From positions 1 through 12,704 of the forward strand of contig DAOUSD010000023.1 in NCBI GenBank assembly GCA_030627405.1: a stretch of 12,704 bases of DNA, read 5' to 3'. The notes below the pieces were generated by a model, which was not told where the DNA came from, made no database searches, and saw nothing but the letters and a program-made list of their open reading frames with translations. The DNA comes from Deltaproteobacteria bacterium. Lineage in GTDB: Bacteria; Desulfobacterota; Desulfobacteria; Desulfobacterales; ETH-SRB1. Within the stretch, counting starts at the first letter, position 1; the number at the start of each line of letters is the position of its first letter. The translations under genes and the position numbers were made by a program. Positions 6,108-12,704 of the stretch are shown here, piece by piece.

Positions 6108-6419
6108 ATGGGATTTTTAGATAATGCAGTAAAGGGGACGGTTTTGACCGGCCTTGTCATAGGGATAGGCGCAGCCGTGCTTGCACCTGTAGTTCTTCCT
6201 GTTTTGGCCGGAGTTGCAAAGCCTCTGGCCAAGGCTGCCATGAAGAGCGGTCTCCTCCTGTTTAGCAAAGGTAAGGAACTATTAGCTGAAGTAGGAGAAG
6301 TGACCGAGGATCTGTGGGCAGAGGCCAAAACTGAGGCCGAGGCTGAAATGGAGGAGGAAGTAGAGACTGTGACTATTGATCAGACAGAGGAGGTAAAATC
6401 AGGTGGTCAAACTTCCTGA
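6108..6419 (+). CDS. DUF5132-like small membrane protein
   Basis: A 103-residue protein. Residues about 10-37 are a glycine/alanine-rich hydrophobic segment (GLVIGIGAAVLAPVVLPVLA), followed by an amphipathic stretch (KPLAKAAMKSGLLLFSKGKE) and an acidic glutamate-rich tail (about 60-95). This layout matches what I recall of DUF5132, a family of unknown function found beside HMA-like proteins and P-type ATPases. The start has a strong AAGGAGAGG site (6092-6100). Its 3' end overlaps the next gene by 17 bases, indicating coupling. The helix-plus-acidic-tail form suggests membrane anchoring with a charged surface that could hold cations or partner proteins; that is inference. Confidence 0.7.
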   Translation: MGFLDNAVKGTVLTGLVIGIGAAVLAPVVLPVLAGVAKPLAKAAMKSGLLLFSKGKELLAEVGEVTEDLWAEAKTEAEAEMEEEVETVTIDQTEEVKSGGQTS

Positions 6420-6873
6420 AGCCAGGATTACCCACATCATTTCCGGAAGACTGAGAATCAAAATACCTTCGAAAAAGGGCAACACCAGTTACTTCAAATC
6501 CCTGGAGCAAAAGTTCTCCGATTTTGACAAGGTTCAAAAGGTTGAGGCAAACGCGGTAACTGCCGGTATGCTGCTTCTCCATGATGCAGATATAAAGAAT
6601 ATTTCGAAGTTTGCAGAGGAAAACCGGCTATTCAAGGTAGATAGCCGGCGGCCTGAACAGATGGTACTCACAAAGAGGATAAAGAGTGGTTTCGAGGATT
6701 TGAACAGACGTGCAACAAGATTCACCGGCGGTGAACTGGACCTGCCCGGTGCAGTTTTTGTGTCTCTGCTCTCAATAAGTATTTACCAGATAGCAAGGGG
6801 GAATTTTTTCGCTCCTGCCTGGTACACATCGCTTTGGTATGCAGTCAACATGGTTTTTAAGTCTTCAGATTAA
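6403..6873 (+). CDS. HMA-like domain protein with two C-terminal membrane segments
   Basis: A 156-residue protein starting at GTG 6403, with GGAGG (6389-6393) 9 bases upstream inside the preceding gene. Residues 8-80 repeat the HMA-like pattern of the 5603 gene: ITHIISGRLRIKIPSKKGN, a helix, VQKVEANAVTAGMLLLH, and a helix ending ENRLFKVD. The arginine/lysine motif is GRLRIK (15-20) and no CxxC is present. A basic linker (about 88-108) leads to two hydrophobic segments at about 115-131 and 135-152, so this copy is membrane-bound while the 5603 copy ends in an amphipathic helix. It may deliver or gate a substrate for the ATPase encoded two genes downstream, or shape a membrane compartment; neither is shown. 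Confidence 0.72.
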   Translation: MVKLPEARITHIISGRLRIKIPSKKGNTSYFKSLEQKFSDFDKVQKVEANAVTAGMLLLHDADIKNISKFAEENRLFKVDSRRPEQMVLTKRIKSGFEDLNRRATRFTGGELDLPGAVFVSLLSISIYQIARGNFFAPAWYTSLWYAVNMVFKSSD

Positions 6874-6925
6874 CTAAATTGAGCGATTAATCATATAATC
6901 ATAATAAAGATAAGGAGCAAAGAAA

Positions 6926-7615
6926 ATGACCGAAGAAAAAGAAACAACCGGACCGGAATTGCAAAAGGCAGGAACTACCATGAAAGAAGGTATAGTCAAC
7001 AGTCTTAAGGGCATTAACGAAATTGAGGCGGAAATCGTAACTCTTGCCAGAAATACCGTATCTCAGACCCTGCGGGCTACAGGTGATATAGCCAAGGAGG
7101 GCTTCGATGTGACCACCGATGTAGTAAAGGGTGCTATACAAGCCACAGAAGAAGTGGGCACAGGTCTTATTATGGGCACAAAGAGCGTGGCCAAAGGGAT
7201 CATCCTGGGAGTCAGCGACGTCGGAGGTGATATCGTAAAGGTTGCAGGCGACATCGTGAGTACGGCTGTTAAAGGGTCAGCCGAAGTAGGAGCTGATGTA
7301 GCCACGGTGGCAAGAAGGACAGTCGATGGCGTAATTGAGGCTACAAAAGAGATCGGCGGCAACCTTGAGAAGGTGACAACAACCGTTGTGGTAGAGGCCG
7401 TTAATGCAGCAGGAACCGTGGGAAAAACCGCGGCAAGGGCGGTCACCGACGTGCTGTTAGGCGCTGTAGGAGGCGCCAAAGAGGTGCTGAATGTGGTGCT
7501 GCCAAAGCCTTCACGTATAGAGAGTGTTCAGCCCACCCCTGTGAAGGGCTCTGAGCCCTCAGAAGAGAAGTCTTCAGCCAAACCTAAGTCGCCACCTAAA
7601 AAGGAAAAGGCGTAG
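6926..7615 (+). CDS. Synuclein/LEA-like protein of sixteen 11-residue repeats
   Basis: A 229-residue protein whose residues 13-188 divide without gaps into sixteen 11-mers, for example KGAIQATEEVG (68-78), KGIILGVSDVG (90-100), STAVKGSAEVG (112-122) and DGVIEATKEIG (134-144). Position 9 is usually D, E or T, position 10 V or I, and positions 3-4 hydrophobic. Eleven-residue periodicity forms an 11/3 amphipathic helix as in alpha-synuclein, class A apolipoproteins and group 3 LEA proteins, which lie on lipid surfaces. An acidic N-terminus and a disordered Pro/Lys/Ser tail (about 192-229) flank it. There is no signal peptide or membrane span. ATG follows AAGGAGC. It lies 3 bases before the ATPase frame. 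I infer that it coats a membrane or granule in the same system; no named family is recognised. Confidence 0.75.
   Translation: MTEEKETTGPELQKAGTTMKEGIVNSLKGINEIEAEIVTLARNTVSQTLRATGDIAKEGFDVTTDVVKGAIQATEEVGTGLIMGTKSVAKGIILGVSDVGGDIVKVAGDIVSTAVKGSAEVGADVATVARRTVDGVIEATKEIGGNLEKVTTTVVVEAVNAAGTVGKTAARAVTDVLLGAVGGAKEVLNVVLPKPSRIESVQPTPVKGSEPSEEKSSAKPKSPPKKEKA
6962..7489 (+). repeat. Coding repeat: sixteen units of 33 bp (11 codons)
   Basis: The DNA encoding residues 13-188 of the preceding protein is a gap-free series of 33-bp units. Nucleotide identity between units is low while the residue pattern is kept, so the repeat is old and held by selection on the protein rather than recently expanded. 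Confidence 0.7.
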
Positions 7616-7618
7616 AGA

Positions 7619-10600
7619 TTGAAAGGGGATGGAGGGCTTGTGATCGACCCGATTCATACATCCTTAAAGGGAAGATCGAGGTATAGAGTAAAGGGTCTCT
7701 ACCGTTCTTACTCCTTGAAAACGCAGCTCGAGTCTCAACTCAGAAGCGAGGAGGGCATAACCCGGGTAACTGCCAGCATACTGACGGGAAACCTCCTCAT
7801 TATCTATAATTCCAACAGATCCCCTTTCGACATCGCCGGACTTATTCAAAGGATAATTTCGGAAGTAGCACGGGAAGACATAGCAAGCTCTGTGCCGAAG
7901 GGCGAAGAGAATGGCAGGGGAAAACAGCCTGCCATGAGCAAGAGGAAGCTCAGACGGCTTGTAGTCCGCTCAGAGGATCAGTTGGTTGAGCAGTGGCACA
8001 CACAAGATGCGGATGTCGTGCTTGAGTCCCTGGATACTTCAAGTGTCGCCGGTTTATCCGACAGGGAGGCCAAAGAACGTCTCAAAAAGTATGGCCCAAA
8101 TGTGCTTCCTGAGGCTGTGTCACGAACAAGTCTTGCAATACTCATAGATCAGGTAAAATCTGTGCCGGTCGCTCTGCTTACCGCAGCGGCCGGCATCTCC
8201 GTACTGACCGGAGGAGTGGTGGATGCCATAGCCATTATGGGTGTTGTCGGCATAAATGCCGTCATAGGCTATGTGACCGATAGTCAGTCTGAAAAGACCA
8301 TACATTCCCTAAAGAGTCTCGTGCGTCCCAGAGCCCTGGTAAGACGGGACAAAAAGGCAAGAGAAATCGACGCTGCTGAGATTGTCCCCGGGGATGTGCT
8401 CGTGTTGCGCCCGGGGCAATATATCGCTGCTGATGCACGGCTTGTTGAGGCAAAGCGTCTGAGCATTGATGAATCCGCGCTTACCGGCGAAAGCGTTCCT
8501 GCTGAGAAAAAGTCCTGGGTCCTTTCTGAGGAGAATGTCCCGCTCAGTGACAGGTCGAATATATGCTACATGGGAACCCTGATAACCGGAGGTCAGGGAC
8601 TCGCTGTGGTCGTGGCCACAGCGAGATTTACAGAGATGGGCAAGATACAGGCCCTTGTTGGAGAGGCCGAAGCCCCTAAAACCCCGATGGAGATACAGCT
8701 TGATCAGATAGGTACCCAGTTGGTAATCGCTTCATCTGCATTATGCGGCATTGTGTTTGCAGTCGGCTTTTTCCGCGGTTACGGGTTCCTTCTGATGTTC
8801 AAAATGGCCATTTCCCTCGCAGTGGCGGCCATTCCCGAAGGGCTTCCCACAGTGGCAACCACGACCCTTGCCCTTGGTATTCGCGAGATGCGCGGACACA
8901 ATGTCCTCATCAGACGTCTTGATGCGGTGGAGACACTTGGTTCCGTACAGGTCATCTGTCTTGACAAGACCGGCACAATCACCATGAACAGGATGTCGGT
9001 TATAGAGCTATACGTGGGAGAAAAGCTGATCAAGGTTTCAGATCAAAAGCTTCCGCTTTTCTCAGGACGCGTTGATTCCGTCTTTCTGCAGGAAACCGCC
9101 GGTCTTATGGTCTGCTCAACCCTCTGCAATGAGAGCGAGGTGATCAAAAACAGCAAAGGTTATGTGGTAAACGGCTCTCCCACGGAGAATGCCCTGGTGT
9201 ATATGGCCATGGGCTCCGGTCTTGATGTTCTGAATCTCAAAGAGGACTTTCCCCTGGTAAAGATGATCCACCGTTCCGAGAGACGGAATATGATGATGAG
9301 TCTTCATAAGACCGCCCACGGCAAGATGCTTGTTGCGGTCAAGGGCAGCCCGAGTGAGATACTGGCCCTTTGTGCCCGGCAGATGAGGCAGGGGGAGACG
9401 GTTCCTTTTACAGATGAGCATAGCCTTGTAATACAGACAGAGAATGAGCGTATGGCCGGCAGGGCATTGAGGCTGCTTGGAGTGGCATATGCCCTGGTCA
9501 ACTGTGACGACAATGTGGTCGATGACGAGGAAGTTCTGGCAAATGGCCTGATATGGCTCGGGCTTGTCGGTATGGCTGATCCCATAAGAGAAGGCGTCAA
9601 GGAACTCACGGCCCAGTTTCATAAGGCCGGAATCAAAACGGTGATGATAACCGGAGATCAGGGACCGACCGCCTATGCCATAGGAAAAGAGATAAATCTC
9701 AGCGGAGAGGAACAACTGAGGATCCTCGACTCCACCACATTCGCCGGTTTAGACCCAGAGGCCATGCATGCTCTCTGTCAACAGGCCCATGTATTTGCCA
9801 GGGTAAGCCCCGGACACAAGCTGCAAATTGTGCAGGGTTTGCAGGGGGCATCCAAGATTGTGGCCATGACCGGTGACGGAATAAATGACAGCCCGGCACT
9901 GAAGGCAGCGGATATCGGTGTAGCCATGGGGAAAACAGGGACCGATGTGGCAAGGGAGGTCGCCGACGTAGTCCTTGAAAATGATAATATCGAGACTATG
10001 ATCGTGGCTGTGAGCCAGGGCAGAACCATATATGCGAACGTTCGAAAGGCGCTTCACTTCCTCTTGTCCACAAATCTGAGTGAGATAATGGTCGTATTTG
10101 CCGCTAACATCGGAGGGATGGGCCAGCCCCTGACCGCGATGCAGCTCCTCTGGATCAACCTGATCAGCGACATCTTCCCCGGGCTCGCCCTGTCGCTTGA
10201 GAAGCCCGAAGATGACGTGCTGGATTGCCCCCCCAGGGATCCGGATGAACCCATAGTGAGACGGTCCGACCTGAAAAGGATAACCGGTGAGGCCGGGGTT
10301 ATAAGTTTAGGCACCATGGTCTCTTACGGCTATGGGGTAGCGAGATACGGCACTGGGTTAAGGGCGAGCAGTCTGGCCTTTTTGAGTCTTACATTAGGCC
10401 AGCTCATTCACGCCCTGAGTTGCCGTTCGGATAAGCACACCATCTTTGATTCCGAGCCCATGCCGCCCAACAAGTACTTGAATGCTGCCCTGGGAGGTTC
10501 GTTTGCTCTTCAGGCCATGACGTTCGTTATCCCCGGGCTCAGATCTCTTCTTGGGATTGGTCCGATCGGATTAATCGATTCTCTCGTGGTGGGAAGCACC

Positions 10601-10660
10601 TCTGTGGTCCCCTTTTTCGTAAATGAGATGACAAAAAAGGTTCGGAAGGAAAAGATATGA
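7619..10660 (+). CDS. P2A-type cation-transporting ATPase with N-terminal HMA-like domain
   Basis: A 1013-residue P-type ATPase. Residues about 8-90 are an HMA-like domain with KGRSRYR and no CxxC. The core has SERCA/PMR1-type features: N-terminal SGLSDREA-like segment (~145-165), actuator TGES (289-292), TM4 PEGLP (406-410), phosphorylation site DKTGT (D449), KGSP (575-578) and hinge MTGDGIND (750-757). Transport ligands correspond to SERCA E309 (E407), N768 (N819), E771 (E822), N796 (N847) and D800 (D851); T799 is S850. This predicts Ca2+ or Mn2+ rather than heavy metal transport. The site I glutamate of TM8 is not evident, suggesting one ion per cycle. TTG 7619 is the outermost start; GTG 7640, behind GGAGGG, is equally likely. 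The stop overlaps the MetK-like gene (ATGA). Direction and membrane are unknown. Confidence 0.9.
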   Translation: MKGDGGLVIDPIHTSLKGRSRYRVKGLYRSYSLKTQLESQLRSEEGITRVTASILTGNLLIIYNSNRSPFDIAGLIQRIISEVAREDIASSVPKGEENGRGKQPAMSKRKLRRLVVRSEDQLVEQWHTQDADVVLESLDTSSVAGLSDREAKERLKKYGPNVLPEAVSRTSLAILIDQVKSVPVALLTAAAGISVLTGGVVDAIAIMGVVGINAVIGYVTDSQSEKTIHSLKSLVRPRALVRRDKKAREIDAAEIVPGDVLVLRPGQYIAADARLVEAKRLSIDESALTGESVPAEKKSWVLSEENVPLSDRSNICYMGTLITGGQGLAVVVATARFTEMGKIQALVGEAEAPKTPMEIQLDQIGTQLVIASSALCGIVFAVGFFRGYGFLLMFKMAISLAVAAIPEGLPTVATTTLALGIREMRGHNVLIRRLDAVETLGSVQVICLDKTGTITMNRMSVIELYVGEKLIKVSDQKLPLFSGRVDSVFLQETAGLMVCSTLCNESEVIKNSKGYVVNGSPTENALVYMAMGSGLDVLNLKEDFPLVKMIHRSERRNMMMSLHKTAHGKMLVAVKGSPSEILALCARQMRQGETVPFTDEHSLVIQTENERMAGRALRLLGVAYALVNCDDNVVDDEEVLANGLIWLGLVGMADPIREGVKELTAQFHKAGIKTVMITGDQGPTAYAIGKEINLSGEEQLRILDSTTFAGLDPEAMHALCQQAHVFARVSPGHKLQIVQGLQGASKIVAMTGDGINDSPALKAADIGVAMGKTGTDVAREVADVVLENDNIETMIVAVSQGRTIYANVRKALHFLLSTNLSEIMVVFAANIGGMGQPLTAMQLLWINLISDIFPGLALSLEKPEDDVLDCPPRDPDEPIVRRSDLKRITGEAGVISLGTMVSYGYGVARYGTGLRASSLAFLSLTLGQLIHALSCRSDKHTIFDSEPMPPNKYLNAALGGSFALQAMTFVIPGLRSLLGIGPIGLIDSLVVGSTSVVPFFVNEMTKKVRKEKI

Positions 10661-11883
10661 AAAAAGACTTTATCTTCACATCGGAGTCGGTAACAGAGGG
10701 GCATCCGGATAAGCTCTGCGACCAGATAAGCGATGCCATAGTTGACCGTTTCTTGCAGCAGGATCCCTGTTCTTCAATCATCGCGGAATGTGCGGTCTCC
10801 CAGTCCATAGTTTTTATTGCCCTGGTTTTCTCATCCACAGCCTTGATAGATGTCGCCAATGTGGCAAAGAATATTATCAATCAGGTCGGTTACGACGATG
10901 AGTTCTTCAGCGGCAGGACCTGCACAGCGCTCACGAGCATCAAAGAACTGCCCCTGGCAAAGGACCTGCGTTTTGACGAAACCCGGCTTACGGAAAAGGA
11001 GATCGACCGCATCGCCGTGAAAAGGAATCAGGTCAATGCTTTCGGCTTTGCCTGTAACCAGACCCCGGCGCTTATGCCCCTTCCCATATGGCTTGCACAT
11101 AAGCTTGCAAGACGGCTTACATCTGTGCGGTTGAGAAAGTTGCTTTCCTATCTTGCCCCTGACGGAAAGACACAGGTGGGAGTCGAGTATAAGAAGGGCA
11201 GGCCGCACAGGATCCACAGCATCACCATACAGGTTTGCCAAAAAAACCCTTTGACAGGAAGTGTCCCCGATTCCAAGTTGCTGGAAGATGATATAAGAGA
11301 AACGGTCATTGATCCCTCATTTGACGGAGAAAAAATCAGGCCTGACAGCAATACAAGAATATTCATACAGACCGATGGCCCGGATATTGGTTGCGGACCG
11401 TCCATGCATTCGGGGCTCACCGGGCGCAAAAATGCCATAGATACCTATGGGGAGTATGCCAGACACAGTGGCGCTGCCCTCAGCGGCAAAGACCCCAGAC
11501 GCATTGACAGGATCGGGGCTTATGCCGCCCGGTATGCGGCCAAAAATGTGGTTGCGGCAGGGCTTGCAGAAGAGTGCGAGGTCCAGATCAGCTATTCGAT
11601 AGGTCTGTCACACCCTGTCAGCATCCAGGTTGAGACATTTGGCACAGGCAAGGTGGCCGAAGCCAAAATTATCGCTCTGTTAAAGCAACATTTTGACTTC
11701 CGCCCGGCCGGGATAATGAGACAATTCAAACTCAGGCATCTGCCGGCTATTGTAAAAGGAGGCTTCTACAGAAAGCTCGCGGCCTATGGTCATGTTGGAC
11801 GCATGGACATCGGGCTTCCCTGGGAGGTTACAGATAAGGTTATGATCCTGAAAGAGAGTGTTCCTCAGGTAAAACCACTTTAA
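10657..11883 (+). CDS. S-adenosylmethionine synthetase-like protein (divergent MetK paralogue)
   Basis: A 408-residue protein clearly of the MetK family: FTSESVTEGHPDKL (H16, D18), APDGKTQV (D169, K171), SGLTGRK (R257, K258), SGKDPRRIDR (K278, D284), and AAYAARYVAKN-like and GLAEECEVQISYSIG blocks. The ATP/triphosphate side looks kept. Against E. coli MetK, however, E55 is replaced by V57, D118 of GDQG by N124 (RNQVNAFGFA), D238 by H251, and the Q98 region is absent. These residues bind methionine and a metal ion in E. coli. It may therefore use another thioether or amino acid, be weakly active, or be structural. ATG 10657 overlaps the ATPase stop by 4 bases, so the two proteins are made together. 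I give no gene symbol because it is unlikely to be the housekeeping copy. Confidence 0.8.
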   Translation: MKKDFIFTSESVTEGHPDKLCDQISDAIVDRFLQQDPCSSIIAECAVSQSIVFIALVFSSTALIDVANVAKNIINQVGYDDEFFSGRTCTALTSIKELPLAKDLRFDETRLTEKEIDRIAVKRNQVNAFGFACNQTPALMPLPIWLAHKLARRLTSVRLRKLLSYLAPDGKTQVGVEYKKGRPHRIHSITIQVCQKNPLTGSVPDSKLLEDDIRETVIDPSFDGEKIRPDSNTRIFIQTDGPDIGCGPSMHSGLTGRKNAIDTYGEYARHSGAALSGKDPRRIDRIGAYAARYAAKNVVAAGLAEECEVQISYSIGLSHPVSIQVETFGTGKVAEAKIIALLKQHFDFRPAGIMRQFKLRHLPAIVKGGFYRKLAAYGHVGRMDIGLPWEVTDKVMILKESVPQVKPL

Positions 11884-11911
11884 TAGATTACCTTTTTGGG
11901 GAGGTATGATT

Positions 11912-12136
11912 GTGGTCACAATATTGTATCGCACTGAAGCAGAAAAGCGACAACACTCGTCAGCAATTGATATGCTGGCGAATGATTTAGGAATTGATGA
12001 GGACTCCATAAGACCCTTTTACGAAAGTGAGTTGAGGGAATTACAAGAGCATGCACAAATAAGGACTTTTCTTTCTATCCTTGTAAGCCGGAGGATAAAG
12101 GAAAAAATAGACAATGGGCTGGCCTATATTCCTTAG
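11912..12136 (+). CDS. Small DUF3562-like protein
   Basis: A 74-residue soluble helical protein (AIDMLANDLGIDEDSIRPFY, ELRELQEHAQIRTFLSILVS, then RRIKEKI). The pattern, a short helix followed by ESEL, QIRTFLSILVSRR, resembles what I recall of DUF3562, a family of unknown function. The start at GTG 11912 is preferred because GGGGAGG (11898-11904) is 7 bases upstream; ATG 11906 would be only one base from it. It lies 28 bases after the MetK-like gene and is probably the last gene of the operon. Its stop overlaps the convergent PHA-type gene by 4 bases. Role unknown. Confidence 0.6.
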   Translation: MVTILYRTEAEKRQHSSAIDMLANDLGIDEDSIRPFYESELRELQEHAQIRTFLSILVSRRIKEKIDNGLAYIP

Positions 12137-12405
12137 GCAAGGGTGTGATCTATTTCTTCTCTTATCGTCCTTTCTATCGTTGATTTAAGCAGTCTGGCTG
12201 CAAATCCCAAATTTGCCGCCATTTCAACAGTGTCGTCCTTTACAACGATATGACCTTTTGCCTGTCCTTCGAAGTTGCAGACATCCCCATTCCATTGAAA
12301 CCTGAGACCAAAGGACTTTGCCGTCTTGTCAATGGACGGCTTTATACGTCTCTTTGCTTCGTCACGCGAGTATGGGTGCTTCCTCTTAAATTGAATATCA
12401 GCCAT
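12133..12405 (-). CDS. PHA_gran_rgn-type (polyhydroxyalkanoic acid system) protein
   Basis: A 90-residue protein on the minus strand. MADIQFKRKH, a helix rich in K/R (SRDEAKRRIKPSIDKTAKSF), GLRFQWNGDVCNFEG, GHIVVKDDTVEMAANLGFAA and a C-terminal helix (STIERTIREEIDHTLA) match the pattern of the PHA-system family PF09650, a small protein linked to polyester granules or, in other organisms, of unknown role. The start is ATG at 12405: GGAGG (12418-12422) precedes it, whereas the longer frame to 12483 adds 26 unrelated residues. No phaC or phaP is in the window. It converges on the 11912 gene, so it is not in the main operon, yet a granule-type protein beside an 11-mer surface protein is suggestive. 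Confidence 0.75.
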   Translation of the reverse strand: MADIQFKRKHPYSRDEAKRRIKPSIDKTAKSFGLRFQWNGDVCNFEGQAKGHIVVKDDTVEMAANLGFAARLLKSTIERTIREEIDHTLA

Positions 12406-12555
12406 AAAAAGATTGTGCCTCCAGATAAAAAGTTTTGTCTTGCGGTCTGTCTTCACCGAACGGGCGATGGACAAACTATGCATGCTTTCTTTGCATATAC
12501 GACAACAGGCAGGTTTTCAAGTCTTAAAGCCGGATAAGTATAGGAAAGCGACACT

Positions 12556-12573
12556 TTTAACACGATTGTAACA
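12556..12573 (+). promoter_or_regulatory. Weak Pho-box-like pair
   Basis: TTTAACA (12556) and TGTAACA (12567) are 11 bp apart with a CGAT spacer. Only two in-phase units are visible, against four in the other arrays. It points right, away from the PHA-type gene and toward the four-helix-bundle fragment. It could be chance in AT-rich intergenic DNA. Confidence 0.4.
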
Positions 12574-12587
12574 ATTGCAATCTGTGC

Positions 12588-12615
12588 GGTTAGCCATTAG
12601 CGTTTAGCCGTTAGC
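12588..12615 (+). repeat. Heptad repeat, NNTTAGC family (right copy)
   Basis: Four tandem 7-bp units GGTTAGC, CATTAGC, GTTTAGC, CGTTAGC follow TGTGC. It is the inverted partner of the array at 25-52. It ends 17 bases before the start codon of the four-helix-bundle gene fragment. Confidence 0.7.
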
Positions 12616-12632
12616 ATTGAAAAGGGATGGAA

Positions 12633-12704
12633 ATGAGAGATTTTAGAGAACTTTAAAGTATGGGAGAAAGCCCATCGTCTTACACTACAGGTCTATAGAA
12701 TCAC
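12633..12704 (+). pseudogene. 23S-IVP-type four-helix-bundle protein, frameshifted and cut by window edge
   Basis: ATG 12633 opens MRDFREL and then hits TAA (12654-12656). Skipping one T (12654) continues as KVWEKAHRLTLQVYRI to the window end, giving the classic N-terminus of the small four-helix-bundle family (23S rRNA intervening-sequence protein), MRDFxxLKVWEKAHxL. So the gene has one extra base in the CTTTAAAG stretch. This is either a real disruption, a sequencing error, or a CTT-TAA slip site similar to that of prfB, though no upstream Shine-Dalgarno-like booster is obvious. The family has no known enzymatic function. Confidence 0.6.

Noticed and set aside
7063..7479. 138-residue minus-strand ORF
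   Set aside because: It is antisense to the 11-mer repeat protein; its Thr/Pro/Ala-rich sequence is the shadow of the repeat, and the plus frame has an RBS and operon context.
6962..7489. Minisatellite or CRISPR-like array
   Set aside because: The 33-bp period is a protein-level repeat: units differ strongly in DNA and lack constant repeats with unique spacers.
9116..9715. 199-residue minus-strand ORF
   Set aside because: It lies wholly inside the ATPase gene opposite conserved P-type ATPase motifs and has no recognisable domain.
5603..11883. Ferrosome (fez) cluster
   Set aside because: HMA-like modules are reminiscent, but the ATPase core is P2A-type (PEGLP, TM5/TM6 acidic ligands) and not P1B-6, so I do not call it a ferrosome locus.
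12250..12537. 95-residue plus-strand ORF
   Set aside because: It is antisense to the PHA_gran_rgn-type gene, whose minus-strand frame matches a known family pattern.

Overview
The window looks like chromosomal DNA of a Gram-negative bacterium, most likely Desulfobacterota (former Deltaproteobacteria) or a nearby phylum. This rests on a PhoB/PhoR pair, a PHA-granule-type small protein, a 23S-IVP-type four-helix-bundle gene fragment and stuttering 7-bp intergenic repeats that I associate with such genomes. No rRNA, tRNA or CRISPR is visible, so the taxonomic call is an inference. The left part (phoBR and the small genes up to about 5.5 kb) looks more AT-rich than the right part (about 6.1-11.9 kb).

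Layout, all on the + strand unless stated. (1) 1-484: non-coding, with heptad repeats, an inverted repeat and a Pho-box array. (2) 485-2961: phoB-phoR two-component operon with a 4-base overlap. (3) 2962-3266: repeat hairpins, a second Pho-box array with a perfect TATAAT, and a 66-bp palindromic element flanked by an 8-bp direct repeat. (4) 3267-4332: a STAS-domain protein overlapping a metallo-beta-lactamase-fold hydrolase. (5) 4333-5602: three more Pho-box arrays and a set of tiny genes: a probably frameshifted hypothetical gene, two paralogous single-pass membrane peptides (57 and 60 aa), and a decayed ORF. (6) 5603-11883: a probable operon of an HMA-like protein, a DUF5132-like protein, a second HMA-like protein with two membrane segments, a 229-aa protein made of sixteen ungapped 11-residue repeats, a P2A-type cation ATPase with an N-terminal HMA-like domain, and a MetK-like protein that has lost methionine-pocket residues. 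(7) 11912-12405: a small DUF3562-like gene and, convergent on the - strand, a PHA-granule-type protein. (8) 12406-12704: a weak Pho-box-like pair, heptad repeats and the start of a 23S-IVP-type gene carrying a +1 frameshift.

How it fits together: five regularly spaced arrays of 11-bp direct repeats (7-bp TTTAACA-like unit plus 4-bp spacer) all point rightward and lie upstream of phoB, the STAS/MBL pair, the two small-gene groups and the HMA/ATPase operon. The simplest reading is that phosphate starvation, sensed by PhoR, drives the whole locus through PhoB. The downstream operon combines an ion pump, three arginine-rich HMA-like modules, a DUF5132 protein, a synuclein-like 11-mer protein and a granule-surface-type protein. 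I infer a phosphate-regulated membrane or granule-associated cation system, possibly a storage compartment. That function is a hypothesis; the gene order, repeats and Pho arrays are read directly from the sequence.
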